Of a DNA stretch of 64,000 nucleotides, positions 31,009 through 39,987 are shown in pieces (the stretch's first letter is position 1; every line of letters begins with the position of its first letter). The position numbers and the translations under genes were made by a program. The notes under the pieces are model-generated. The model ran no database searches and was not told the origin of the DNA. It was given only the letters and a program-made list of their open reading frames with translations. Origin of the DNA: Negativibacillus massiliensis (lineage in GTDB: Bacteria > Bacillota > Clostridia > Oscillospirales > Ruminococcaceae); the NCBI RefSeq assembly GCF_900148495.1, contig NZ_FTRU01000008.1:1364001-1428000 (forward strand). Reading direction: 5' to 3'.

Positions 31009-32319
31009 TTATCTGATTTCGTAATCTCCGTCACAGTTTGCAATAACGGTGCTGTTGTAGAATGCTTCCATACCGGAAATCATGTAGTCCAGATCCAGTA
31101 CACCGGCAGTCTCGTAGCTGGAATGCATTGCCAGCTGTGGCAGACCGATGTCAACGGTGTTCAGCGATACATGAGAGTTGGAAATGTTGCCCAGTGTGGA
31201 ACCGCCTGCAATGTCCGAACGGTTTACAAAGTTCTGTACCGGAACCTGATGCTCTTTGCACATGCTCTGGAATAATGCAGAAGAAACCGCATCGGTGGTG
31301 TATTTCTGGTTTGCATTGTGTTTGATAACAATACCTTCGTTCAGGAATACCAGATTGGTTGGGTCGGTAACTGCTGGATGGTTTGGATGCAGTGCATGCG
31401 CATTGTCAGCAGAAAGCATAAAGCTGGATGCAACTGCAGTGTAGTAATCCTCTTCGCTTCTGCCCAGATTCTGGTTGATGCGGCGCAGTACATCATACAT
31501 AAAGGTGGAATTTGCACCCTGTTTTGTGCTGCTGCCAACCTCTTCGTTGTCGAAGATTGCACATACGGATACGCTTTCTTTGCTGCCGCCCTTGATGAAT
31601 GCTTTCATCGAAGAGAATGCACATTCCAGGTCATCCAGTTTTGCACAGGACATGTACTCGTTGTGTCCGCCCCATACAACTGGTTTTGTGCGGTTGTACA
31701 GGAACAGATCGCTTGCAATAACGTCCTCTTCTTTTACGCCGCAAGCCTCTGCAACCAGCTTGTCAAAGGTGTCTTTGGAAGCTGCATCACCAAACAGCGG
31801 CAGAAGGTTTGTCTGTGGGTTGTATTTCATGCCATCATTTGCAGTGCGGTCCATATGGATTGCCAGGTTTGGAATTACCAGCAGATCGCGGTCAATGTTG
31901 ACCAGACGGGTCTGTACACCTTTTTCAGTTTTTACCATAACGCGGCCTGCAACGGACAGCGGACGGTCAAACCATGTGGAATAGATCATGCCGCCGTAAC
32001 GCTCGGTATTGAGCTGAACGTATTTGCCTTTGACAGACTGCTCCGGATTGTCTTTAATTTTGAATGTTGGGGAATCACTGTGGCTTGCCACAATGTGGAA
32101 AGATTTGAAATCTTTGGTAGGAACCTTGAATGCGATAACAGAAGAAAGGTTGCGGGTTACAAAATATTTTCCGCCCTCTTTGATCTCCCATTTTTTGTTT
32201 TCGCAAAGTTCCTCAAAACCTTCTTTTTTCAGTTCTGCCTTCACGTTATCAATAACATGGAAGCAGCTTGGGGAATTCTCGATAAAATCAAATAATTCGT
32301 GAACAGTTTCTAAAGCCAT
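31009..32319 (-). CDS. M18-family aminopeptidase
   Basis: This 436-aa zinc aminopeptidase has the M18 motifs FHIVASHSDSPTFKIK, NLAIHMDRTANDG, CAKLDDLECAFS (metal Asp), FDNEEVGSSTKQGANS (catalytic and metal Glu), SADNAHALHPNH and LPQLAMHSSYE with the last His. It removes N-terminal residues, often acidic ones, from peptides in the cytoplasm. The start is ATG 32319, 8 nt after AAAGGA; in-frame upstream codons are poorly placed. It lies next to the hairpin array, in the opposite direction to the small XRE gene. Confidence 0.93.
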   Translation of the reverse strand: MALETVHELFDFIENSPSCFHVIDNVKAELKKEGFEELCENKKWEIKEGGKYFVTRNLSSVIAFKVPTKDFKSFHIVASHSDSPTFKIKDNPEQSVKGKYVQLNTERYGGMIYSTWFDRPLSVAGRVMVKTEKGVQTRLVNIDRDLLVIPNLAIHMDRTANDGMKYNPQTNLLPLFGDAASKDTFDKLVAEACGVKEEDVIASDLFLYNRTKPVVWGGHNEYMSCAKLDDLECAFSSMKAFIKGGSKESVSVCAIFDNEEVGSSTKQGANSTFMYDVLRRINQNLGRSEEDYYTAVASSFMLSADNAHALHPNHPAVTDPTNLVFLNEGIVIKHNANQKYTTDAVSSALFQSMCKEHQVPVQNFVNRSDIAGGSTLGNISNSHVSLNTVDIGLPQLAMHSSYETAGVLDLDYMISGMEAFYNSTVIANCDGDYEIR

Positions 32320-32505
32320 AACAGACATCCTTTCCCTTTGTATTTTCATATTCTGAACAAAACTATGCTTTTAAGGGACGCTTGCCCCGTTAAAAATTGA
32401 CAGCTTAGAGCCAACTTCATTATAAAAGTTTTGTCACCCGATGTCAACCGCTGCTTCATGATCCTTCCTGATTTTCCCATCAGAATATCTTTTTGCAATA
32501 CGAGC

Positions 32506-32533
32506 AGAGCCGCACCATTTCTGGTGCGGCTCT
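32506..32533 (-). other. Stem-loop after the surface protein gene
   Basis: A perfect 11-bp stem AGAGCCGCACC/GGTGCGGCTCT lies 40 bp past the stop at 32573. It lacks a T-run on either strand, so it may stabilise the transcript end and not terminate it. Confidence 0.6.
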
Positions 32534-32572
32534 GACTCACAGGATGGACTTTTCTATTCTTAAATTAACTGG

Positions 32573-33763
32573 TTAGCGTTTCTTTTTGCCCAGAACAACT
32601 GCTGCTGCACCAGAAAGGATTGCTGCACCTGCTGCCAGGGAAACAAAATCTTCTGCACCGGTATCTGGGTTTACCTTGTTGCTCTCGCTGGAAGTACCGG
32701 ACTGATAGTCATTGCTTTCCGAAACATTGCCGGATGGGCGCTCAGTTGGTCTTTCGTTTGGGATGTGACTTTCATCCTGATCTGCTTCAGGTTTGGACTC
32801 TGGCTTTGTTTCCGGCTGGGATACGAAGCTCTCATCTACGATGGTTCCGTCTGCGATTTCCTTATCGGTCAGCACAAATCTGCCCAGATTCTTGGTCTCG
32901 AAGGATACAGTCTCCTCATCGCTGTTGATGGTTGCATCGATTCTCTCCAGCTTGCCTCTGAGGTAACGGTAAACATAGAAGTTTCCGCCGAAATCTTCCA
33001 TCTCATCCGAAACATCGATGGTCATAGTGCCGGTAAAGTCAAATGCCGGGCCACCTGGGAAGGAAACATATTTGAAGTTCTGATCCTCAAACTTGGAAGA
33101 GATCTCTTTGATTGCACGCTCATTGTACAGCATGTTTACGCCTTCCTGACCGGATACACGCACTTCATATCTCCACATTCCGTTTGTGAAGGTCACTTTG
33201 TCACCATCTGCATACTCGTCGATCGTTGCAAACTGCTCGGTTGTGATAACCGGTGTTGCTGGTTCCACAAAGATGTACTCGCCATCTTTTGCAGCTTCCA
33301 GTGCTTCCTCGCTGATTGTTGGGTAACCAACGGTCAGTTCAGCTTCTGCACTGCCTACAACCTGACCATTCGAGCGTTTTACTGCTTTTACAGCGCCCTC
33401 TACTTCGGTCTGTTTGGTTGGCCATCCAGCTTCTGTGGTCACTTCCAGCTGGTAAACATCGTCTTCTTCCTCTACCTTGAAGGATGCTACCGCGTTTTTA
33501 CCATTCTTCATCTCGGTACGGATTCTTACGTTTTCCAGATGTTCATCGGTCAGCGGAACTACCTTACCGTCTTCCTCGATGTACAGAGGATAAGTATAGG
33601 TCTCTCCTGGAAGAAGAAGCTCACTGAAAGTTTCCTCACCGAAGGAAAGTTTGAGCTTTTCGTCCGATGTCACGTTGATTGCGTCTGCCTGCTGTGCAAA
33701 TGCGTTGACGCTCATGCTGGACAGAGCACATACTGCTAAAAACATGGATACAAATTTTTTCAT
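32573..33763 (-). CDS. Cell-wall-anchored surface protein (NPDTG sorting signal)
   Basis: This 396-aa exported protein has a signal peptide (cleavage after NAFA), a beta-rich body rich in Glu and Thr, a Pro/Glu/Ser linker (about 305-365) and a sorting signal: NPDTG, hydrophobic stretch, and a basic tail GKKKR. Such tails are cut by sortase and joined to peptidoglycan or pili. No sortase gene is in this window. AGGAGG precedes the ATG, and the promoter is a good sigma-A match. The body shows no family I recognise. Confidence 0.85.
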   Translation of the reverse strand: MKKFVSMFLAVCALSSMSVNAFAQQADAINVTSDEKLKLSFGEETFSELLLPGETYTYPLYIEEDGKVVPLTDEHLENVRIRTEMKNGKNAVASFKVEEEDDVYQLEVTTEAGWPTKQTEVEGAVKAVKRSNGQVVGSAEAELTVGYPTISEEALEAAKDGEYIFVEPATPVITTEQFATIDEYADGDKVTFTNGMWRYEVRVSGQEGVNMLYNERAIKEISSKFEDQNFKYVSFPGGPAFDFTGTMTIDVSDEMEDFGGNFYVYRYLRGKLERIDATINSDEETVSFETKNLGRFVLTDKEIADGTIVDESFVSQPETKPESKPEADQDESHIPNERPTERPSGNVSESNDYQSGTSSESNKVNPDTGAEDFVSLAAGAAILSGAAAVVLGKKKR

Positions 33764-33825
33764 TTTTGAGTTGCCTCCTGAGAATTTTAATTTTTACGTT
33801 TGTCTTTTCGTTAGGTCCTGAGGCT

Positions 33826-33854
33826 ATTATAGTGGGCGGCAAGCTCTTTTTCAA
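33826..33854 (-). promoter_or_regulatory. Promoter of the surface protein gene
   Basis: On the minus strand TTGAAA (33849-33854), 17-bp spacer, TATAAT (33826-33831). Confidence 0.75.
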
Positions 33855-34271
33855 GCGGATGTTTCTTCCAGTTTTTCATTGATTTTTATATATTTTGATT
33901 ATATTTGTCTTATTATTAACCTATTTATTGTTCATTTTATTAATATTCTAAAAACTGCCGTTCTTTTCTCCAAACATCTGGCAGAATCCTTTCTCCGCTT
34001 TTTCCAAAACTGGCAGTCTTCTTTCTTTGACGGAGGAAATTGCCAGAAGCATAAAGAACAAAACTTCTCACCCCTCCCCTGTTAAAAAAATCCCCAAGGC
34101 AAAAATCAGATAAAACATCAAAAAAGTACTGTAATCTTTTCAGAAATTCCTGTCCATCTCAAAAACGGCAATCAGTATATGCAGAGCGGCTGTATTTTGT
34201 CCTGATTTTTCTGAACATTTTTCTGTATCTGCCATAGGATAGTATGGACAGAAAAATTTTATGGGGATGAT
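33855..34271. other. Long AT-rich intergenic stretch with no supported gene
   Basis: About 417 bp between the divergent surface-protein and mazF genes. A 68-codon frame at 33879 has no ribosome binding site and low complexity. I see no RNA gene or antitoxin in it. Confidence 0.5.
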
Positions 34272-34297
34272 TAACCGGAGAATTTTCCGGTTACAAT
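34272..34297 (+). promoter_or_regulatory. Candidate operator in the mazF promoter
   Basis: The inverted repeat TAACCGGA-N6-TCCGGTTA (34272-34279 and 34286-34293) abuts a TACAAT -10 (34292-34297), 43 bp before the mazF start. No good -35 precedes it, which suits a site bound by a regulator. Confidence 0.5.
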
Positions 34298-34339
34298 AAA
34301 GACGAAGTCAAATGAAACAAAACGTCGGAGCGTGATATT

Positions 34340-34687
34340 GTGAAACGAGGAGACATTTATTATGCGGATCTCAGTCCGGTAGTTGGTTCAGAGCAGGGCG
34401 GCGTGCGTCCAGTACTTATTGTACAGAACGATGTTGGCAATCGGTACAGCCCTACTGTGATCGCGGCGGCTATCACAAGCCAGAAAGAGAAGTCCAAGCT
34501 TCCCACCCATATTGAGCTGGACTCCAAAAACTGTGGCCTTTCCAAAGATTCCGTCGTACTGCTCGAACAGATCCGCACCATCGACAAACGCAGACTGCGG
34601 GAAAAAATGGGCAGCCTGGATGCAAATTCCATGTCCCAGGTAAACCACGCCCTGTCCATCAGCTTTGGTCTCGGACAAAACCGCTGA
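34340..34687 (+). CDS. MazF/PemK-family endoribonuclease toxin
   Basis: This 115-aa protein is close to Bacillus Endo[32 protein letters not shown] at the N-terminus, [19 protein letters not shown] and [15 protein letters not shown]. It would cut RNA at specific sites. The usual antitoxin gene (MazE or a CopG type) is not present upstream, within 400 bp. Start GTG 34340, 9 nt after GGAG. Control may come through the palindrome at 34272-34293. It ends at a strong terminator. Confidence 0.9.
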   Translation: MKRGDIYYADLSPVVGSEQGGVRPVLIVQNDVGNRYSPTVIAAAITSQKEKSKLPTHIELDSKNCGLSKDSVVLLEQIRTIDKRRLREKMGSLDANSMSQVNHALSISFGLGQNR

Positions 34688-34710
34688 GCTGCCATAACGC
34701 AAAAAATAAA

Positions 34711-34744
34711 GCCTTCGGTCCGCAACAGACCGAAGGCTCATTTT
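34711..34744. terminator. Bidirectional intrinsic terminator
   Basis: The perfect 10-bp stem GCCTTCGGTC/GACCGAAGGC has a T-run on the plus side and an A-run that reads as T on the minus strand, between convergent genes. Confidence 0.88.
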
Positions 34745-34760
34745 ACAGGGTTCCCTGTTA

Positions 34761-36032
34761 TTATTTCATTTCTTCCACCGACTTGCTAACGGTATGTACA
34801 ATCGGTGTCCACTGTACATTTTTAAACAACGCTACAATCGAAATCGGAATGTAGGTAAAAATAAAGATCGGGAAGGTAAAGGTATAGAAAATTTTCTTTG
34901 CTGTGGAGGCTTTGATCTGGTGCCATTCTGTAATGGTAGTCAAAGCACCCATTGCAAACAGGACGATATAGAAGTTTACAAAAGAGAACAAAATCGCCTT
35001 GGATGCCACCGCAACTGCATCACCCAAATAATGTGGCTGAATGATTGCAATGATCAAGAATATGATGTTCAAAATCAGACAGCCCAGAGATACCAGGGTT
35101 GCTGGTGCAATGGTCATGAACATATCATAGCAGGAAAATGGATGACGCTTATCTTTGACCAGTTTGGAAATCAAAGAAGTTCCATATTTCCAGATAACCT
35201 GATAAAATCCTTTGGACCAACGCAGACGCTGTGTCCAGGACTGACGGAAGGTTGTTGGCTGTTCATCGTACAAAATTGCTTTGCCGCAATAACCGATACG
35301 TTCTCCCTCGATTGCGTTGACAATCGAAAATTCGATATCCTCGGTCAGCAGGTGGAATTTCCAGCCGCCGTATTTCTGAACAACTTTACTGCTGAGCAGG
35401 AAGCCTGTTCCCGAAATCGCACAGTTTGTTCCCAGCATCATGCGGGCATTGTTGAGGTACTTTGCTTCTCTCAAAAACCACAGGGAGTAACCGGCAGTAA
35501 TCCAGTTGGTACTGAAGTTTTTGGAGTTGCGGTAACTGGTGATAATCTGATATCCCTGACTGAACACCACGTTCATCTCGTCGATGTAGTGGGAATCAAG
35601 CAGATTATCCGCATCAAAAATCAGATAAGCATCATGGTAATTTGCGCCATAATCCTGCGCAATGTGGCGGAACGCAAAATCCAGAGCATAGCCTTTTCCA
35701 ACCTGCTCCTTGTTAAAGCGTTCGTACACCACTGCACCCAATTGCCGTGCAATCTGTGCTGTGTTGTCTGTACAGTTATCCGCCACCACAAAAATATCGA
35801 TCAGCTTTGACGGATAAGTTTGATTTTGTATACTGCGAATCAAATTTCCGATGACCATGCTTTCGTTTCTTGCTGCGATAACAACACCGTAACGATGAAA
35901 CGGACACAGTGTATGCTGCCGCTCCTTGTGCTTTTTAAAAAGTACAACCGCGACATAAATAAACTGGTACAGATAGAATATCGTCAAAGTAATGAACACA
36001 ATAAGGTTGATTTTTAAAATACAATCTTCCAT
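34761..36032 (-). CDS. Membrane glycosyltransferase, family 2
   Basis: This 423-aa processive-type GT2 enzyme has an N-terminal membrane span, a catalytic domain with VVIAARNE, FVVADNCTDNT, DADN (metal and nucleotide binding), LTEDIEF (TED) and QRLRWSKG (QxxRW), and several C-terminal spans. Enzymes of this shape make beta-linked polysaccharides at the inner face of the membrane. Substrate and product are unknown. The start is ATG 36032 after GGAGAG. A Wzx-like flippase lies 1.8 kb away, but on the other strand and unlinked. Confidence 0.88.
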   Translation of the reverse strand: MEDCILKINLIVFITLTIFYLYQFIYVAVVLFKKHKERQHTLCPFHRYGVVIAARNESMVIGNLIRSIQNQTYPSKLIDIFVVADNCTDNTAQIARQLGAVVYERFNKEQVGKGYALDFAFRHIAQDYGANYHDAYLIFDADNLLDSHYIDEMNVVFSQGYQIITSYRNSKNFSTNWITAGYSLWFLREAKYLNNARMMLGTNCAISGTGFLLSSKVVQKYGGWKFHLLTEDIEFSIVNAIEGERIGYCGKAILYDEQPTTFRQSWTQRLRWSKGFYQVIWKYGTSLISKLVKDKRHPFSCYDMFMTIAPATLVSLGCLILNIIFLIIAIIQPHYLGDAVAVASKAILFSFVNFYIVLFAMGALTTITEWHQIKASTAKKIFYTFTFPIFIFTYIPISIVALFKNVQWTPIVHTVSKSVEEMK

Positions 36033-36229
36033 CACAATAACTCTCCATATCTTTTTACAAAATATTCATACATATACGTTTATAGAGTATAGCATGGATA
36101 TTTTAAAAAACAATAGAGAATTTTTAAAATCATTTACATTTCACTCACATTTCGGCTTTTTAGGAAAAATTATCAGCATTTCGACAAACAGAAATATAAA
36201 ATTCCTACAATCACCGAAGTCTTTTTTCG

Positions 36230-36730
36230 TCACTTTTCTTTTTTCTGATGAAGTGTTTTTGACAGAAAAACAAATTTTGCTTTGATCCGTGGATATAATC
36301 TCATCATATGAAACAGTCTGACCAGAGACGATACAACCAGTACGCCAATCGCCAAAGCACCTGCAATTGCAAAAGTGTGAATACCTGTTTCAATAAACTG
36401 GGAAGTCTCTCCGGATACACAGTATTCCATGGTGTAGTAGATACCGCCTCCCGGTACCAGCGGAAGAATTCCTATCGTTAAAAATCCTGTAACGGGAGCT
36501 TTAAACACCCTCGCCATTACCTCTGCATAGGCAGAAACAATAATGGTAGAAATCAAATATTGTGCAAGGTCATTTCCCAGAGGAGCACACGCAACATAGA
36601 ACACCCAGCTGAGCATTCCTCCCGTTGCTGCCGCGATCATATGGGACAGCTTGTGAAATTTGAAGATAAAACAAAAAGAAAAGCAGGCAAGGAAGGTATA
36701 GATAAATACCGGTATATTTTCAATCATCAT
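36230..36730 (-). CDS. ThrE-family exporter subunit (ThrE_2 half)
   Basis: This 166-aa membrane protein with about five helices matches the C-terminal half of ThrE-type threonine/serine exporters (GGMLSWVFYVACAPLGNDLAQYLIST, AEVMARVFKAPVTGFLTIGILPLVPGGGIYYTM, read in parts). It is the second gene of a split transporter with the DUF1212 half 15 bp upstream. Two ATGs compete; GGAGGG lies before 36730 and 36727. Confidence 0.88.
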   Translation of the reverse strand: MMIENIPVFIYTFLACFSFCFIFKFHKLSHMIAAATGGMLSWVFYVACAPLGNDLAQYLISTIIVSAYAEVMARVFKAPVTGFLTIGILPLVPGGGIYYTMEYCVSGETSQFIETGIHTFAIAGALAIGVLVVSSLVRLFHMMRLYPRIKAKFVFLSKTLHQKKEK

Positions 36731-36745
36731 CTTTCCCTCCTTTTG

Positions 36746-37516
36746 CTAAATACCCGGGAAGAAGAACCGCAGCGTAGAGATTGCGATACCGGCTCCCAGT
36801 GCGATGCCGGCTGCTACCATCAAAGATTCCACCAGCTTGATGATACCTGCAATCAGGTCGCCTCCCAAGATATCACGCATCACGTTGGTAATGGCAATTC
36901 CCGGCACCAGATTCATCAGGGTACCAATAATCATTTTATCATAGTGGATGGTCCATCCCAAAGCAGTTGTCCAAAGGGAAAATCCTGCCACCAGTGCGCT
37001 TCCTAAAATGTTCTGGAAAAAGCTGTTGGTGTGAAAACGTCCCAGCATGGACAGAAGCAGAAAAAGCATGATTCCAATAAAGAACGAAACAAAGGAATCG
37101 CGGAATGCTCCTCCATAAAATAATGTAAAGGATGCCGAAATGGAAGCTGTAAAAAACATATTGGTCCAGAAGCAATAGTCCTTCTTTCCCATGATCTCAT
37201 CCAGCGAAGTTCGGATGGTTTCTAAATCCGGTTTTTCTGAGCAGATATGCCGGCACAGATTGTTCAGCCGATCAATCCGGTCAAAATCAAGTGCAGAACC
37301 GTGGATTCGCTTTAAGCGGGTCAGGGCATGTCCGTTTTCATCATTGATTGTTACAATAATACAGGAGGGGATTGAAAACACTTCCGCCTCCGGAAAACCA
37401 TACGCAGCCAGCATTCTTCGAATCGATTCTTCCACACGATAAATCTCTGCTCCGCTTTTTAGCAGCTTCCAGCCGATCTCTGTCGTTATTTCCAACAGCT
37501 GGTCATTGTTCATCAT
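36746..37516 (-). CDS. ThrE-family exporter subunit (DUF1212 half)
   Basis: This protein of about 256 aa has a soluble N-terminus (ITTEIGWKLLKSGAEIYRVEESI) and about five C-terminal spans, with LVPGIAITNVMRDILGGDLIAG, the characteristic ThrE block. With the gene downstream it would form a two-part amino-acid exporter. The start is ATG 37516, 5 nt after AGGAG; an upstream frame extends to 37603 without a ribosome binding site. Confidence 0.88.
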   Translation of the reverse strand: MMNNDQLLEITTEIGWKLLKSGAEIYRVEESIRRMLAAYGFPEAEVFSIPSCIIVTINDENGHALTRLKRIHGSALDFDRIDRLNNLCRHICSEKPDLETIRTSLDEIMGKKDYCFWTNMFFTASISASFTLFYGGAFRDSFVSFFIGIMLFLLLSMLGRFHTNSFFQNILGSALVAGFSLWTTALGWTIHYDKMIIGTLMNLVPGIAITNVMRDILGGDLIAGIIKLVESLMVAAGIALGAGIAISTLRFFFPGI

Positions 37517-37840
37517 CCCATCTCCTCTACATCCAAACCAGTATACTTTTTCTATAAAACTGACCCGGAAATCTCTTCTTCCAGATCCAGAAAATAACTT
37601 CAAGCGAATGTATTATAACATAATCACATTTTCTTTCCCATCATTTTTTTGAAAAAAAGAGATTTCTCTGAAAATTTCCCTAAAATAGAAAAACATTTTT
37701 CCGATAAATTGCATATTTGCACAAGAAAACGAAAGTTATCTTTCCGACCATTTTCTTTTGAATAAAAAAATGCTATAATAGGTGCGCTGTGTTGACAGAT
37801 ATTTCCACTAAACTTATTTCCAGATGTCAGGAGAATTATT

Positions 37841-39256
37841 TTGAATAAATATCGGAATCTTATATCCAATACTTTTATCTTTGCAATCGGCACTTTCAGT
37901 TCAAAGGTGCTGGTCTTTTTATTGATGCCGCTTTACACCAAAGTGCTTTCCGAAGCCCAGTACGGAACGGTCGACCTGATGGTGCAGGTCGGCAATTTCC
38001 TGCTTCCATTAGTTTCATGCGGTATTGTAAACGGAATCATCCGCTTTGGACTGGACAAGTATTATAAGAAACGTGATGTATTCACGACCGGTTTCCTGAC
38101 CATTCTGTTTGGCTTTATAATCCTGCTGATTCTGGAACCGATCCTGGTTCATGTTCCATATCTCAACGAAAACACCATGATGATCTATGTTTTCGTGCTG
38201 ATGTCCTCAATGCGCTCCCTCTGTTCCCAGTTTGTCCGCGCTAAAGGCTATGTTAAACTGTATGCAATTGATGGTCTGCTTTCCACCGCGACAACCATCT
38301 TTTTTAACGTGCTGTATCTGGTTGTTCTGAAATGGGGAATCAATGGATACATGCTTGCCATGATCTCGGCTGACACCCTGTCCACCCTGTTTTTGTTCTA
38401 TGTCGCTGGTCTGCGCCGGTATTTGCATATCCGGGGACTGAATCTGTCCACCAGCCGGGAAATGCTGCGTTATTCCATTCCGATGATTCCAAACTCCATC
38501 TTCTGGTGGGTCAACAATATGGCAAGCCGCTATATGATCGCCTACTTTATGGGAGAAGAATACAACGGTCTGTTTGCAGTTGCCTATAAAATTCCAACCA
38601 TCATCGTACTGATGTCCAACATCTTTATGGATGCCTGGCAGATGTCTGCGGTCAGCGATTCACCGGACAAGCGCGCTTCCTTCTTTACCCGCGTTTTCCT
38701 GTTCTATCAATCTCTGATCTGCACTGCCGCTTCCGGATTGATCCTGTTCTCCAAGGTAATCACCATGATTCTGGTTTCGGATTCCTTCTATGAGTCCTGG
38801 AAATACATTCCGCTTCTGCTCCTCTCCACTATCTTTTCCTGTATGTCCACCTTCCTGGGCAGCGTCTACATGGTGGAAAAGAAGAGTATGCTAAACTTTA
38901 TTACAACCGGTATCGGTGCCGTTATCAATGTCGTTTTAAACTTCCTCTTTATCCCGATATTCGGTGTAAACGGTGCAGCCTTCGCAACCTTCCTGAGCTA
39001 CTTTGTCGTTTTTGTTCTGCGCGTCATCGATACCAGACGATTTATCCCGATGCACTTCCATCCAATGCGCCTGACCTTCAACACACTTGTCCTGTTGGCA
39101 CAGGCCTTCATTATGATCTTTGAAGTAAAAGGATGGATCTTCTTCGAGCTGATCCTCACTGTATTGATGGTAGTTGCCAACATGAGCGCCCTTTTAGCTA
39201 CAGTGGCCCAGCTTCTGCTCAAGCGCCGCCCTCATCCACAACATCATGAAGAGTAA
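37841..39256 (+). CDS. Wzx-type polysaccharide flippase (MATE/MOP superfamily)
   Basis: This 471-aa membrane protein has about 14 helices and the family blocks NTFIFAIGTFSSKVLVFLLMPLYTKVLSEAQYGTVDL read in parts, RFGLDKYYKK, and YSIPMIPNSIFWWVNNMASRYM. It should move lipid-linked saccharide repeats across the membrane. Start TTG 37841, 7 nt after AGGAG. It is monocistronic; no capsule cluster is attached. Confidence 0.88.
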   Translation: MNKYRNLISNTFIFAIGTFSSKVLVFLLMPLYTKVLSEAQYGTVDLMVQVGNFLLPLVSCGIVNGIIRFGLDKYYKKRDVFTTGFLTILFGFIILLILEPILVHVPYLNENTMMIYVFVLMSSMRSLCSQFVRAKGYVKLYAIDGLLSTATTIFFNVLYLVVLKWGINGYMLAMISADTLSTLFLFYVAGLRRYLHIRGLNLSTSREMLRYSIPMIPNSIFWWVNNMASRYMIAYFMGEEYNGLFAVAYKIPTIIVLMSNIFMDAWQMSAVSDSPDKRASFFTRVFLFYQSLICTAASGLILFSKVITMILVSDSFYESWKYIPLLLLSTIFSCMSTFLGSVYMVEKKSMLNFITTGIGAVINVVLNFLFIPIFGVNGAAFATFLSYFVVFVLRVIDTRRFIPMHFHPMRLTFNTLVLLAQAFIMIFEVKGWIFFELILTVLMVVANMSALLATVAQLLLKRRPHPQHHEE

Positions 39257-39264
39257 AAAAACAA

Positions 39265-39304
39265 GCCTCACCGCTGGAACTTATCCAGTAGTGAGGCCTT
39301 TTTG
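39265..39304 (+). terminator. Terminator of the flippase gene
   Basis: The stem GCCTCAC/GTGAGGC, with an inner CTGG/CCAG stem, is followed by TTTTTT. Confidence 0.85.
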
Positions 39305-39348
39305 CAACATAAATTACCTGTGAGTTTTAAATAAAATATTCCGACCAT

Positions 39349-39378
39349 TTCATGGTCTATCATTCCATGGTCTATCAC
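39349..39378. repeat. Short tandem direct repeat
   Basis: CATGGTCTATCA occurs twice with a 15-bp period (39351-39362 and 39366-39377), just past the BlaI-family gene stop at 39389. Confidence 0.6.
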
Positions 39379-39388
39379 CGGGTTTTGT

Positions 39389-39754
39389 TTAGCGGTGATA
39401 TTCGTTTACTGTCTGCTTAATCTGAGCAAGTTCTTCTTCGCTTACATTCTCTCTGGAGATGAAGGAAAGGATGAAATCCTTGGAAGAACCGGCAAAAATA
39501 CGATTGCACAGGTTTTCCAGCTCAGACTGCTGAACCTGCTGTTTGGTAACCAATGGGGTTACGATAAAACCTGGTTCCTGTCTTTCCAGAGCCCCTCTCA
39601 GAGTCAATCTTTTAATGACAGTATAAGTTGTATTTTTCTTCCAGTGAAATGCATCCTGAGAATATGCTGCCAGAGCAGATGCGGAAATTGGTGCATGCTC
39701 CCAGATATACTCCATTAACGGATATTCGGCTTCGGAAATTTTTACACAGTTCAT
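39389..39754 (-). CDS. BlaI/MecI/CopY-family repressor, orphan
   Basis: This 121-aa winged-helix protein has the family core KISEAEYPLMEYIWEHAPISASAL and WKKNTTYTVIKRLTLRGALERQEPG. The usual partner (BlaR1/MecR1 metallosensor) is absent. No TACA-type BlaI palindrome was seen in the upstream gap. AAAGG lies about 10 nt before the ATG. It probably acts on distant targets or as a copper- or antibiotic-linked regulator, but that cannot be read here. Confidence 0.85.
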   Translation of the reverse strand: MNCVKISEAEYPLMEYIWEHAPISASALAAYSQDAFHWKKNTTYTVIKRLTLRGALERQEPGFIVTPLVTKQQVQQSELENLCNRIFAGSSKDFILSFISRENVSEEELAQIKQTVNEYHR

Positions 39755-39987
39755 TTCAACACAACCTTTCTTAAGGAAAATGAAATTGCTCTTTTCACTG
39801 TTTTAAGCCTATCATCTTAGTGAGCGTCTGTCAATCAGAAAAGAAAAAACGTTTAGAAATGTTTACAAATAATGCAAAATTTCCTGTTCTTTTTTCGTCA
39901 TCTTCTCGTCACATCCGGACAAAATCAGCATTATTGGCTTATTTTTTCCACAATCAGCCCAAATATCCGTCTATTTTTTATTTTGAC

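Noticed and set aside
31318-32295. 325-codon frame on the plus strand
   Set aside because: It is the reverse of the M18 peptidase gene, with Cys-rich low-quality translation and no ribosome binding site.
32765-33739. 324-codon frame on the plus strand
   Set aside because: It is antisense to the anchored surface protein gene and has no family features.
33879-34085. 68-codon hydrophobic frame upstream of mazF as an antitoxin
   Set aside because: No ribosome binding site, very AT-rich and of low complexity; not adjacent to mazF and not antitoxin-like.
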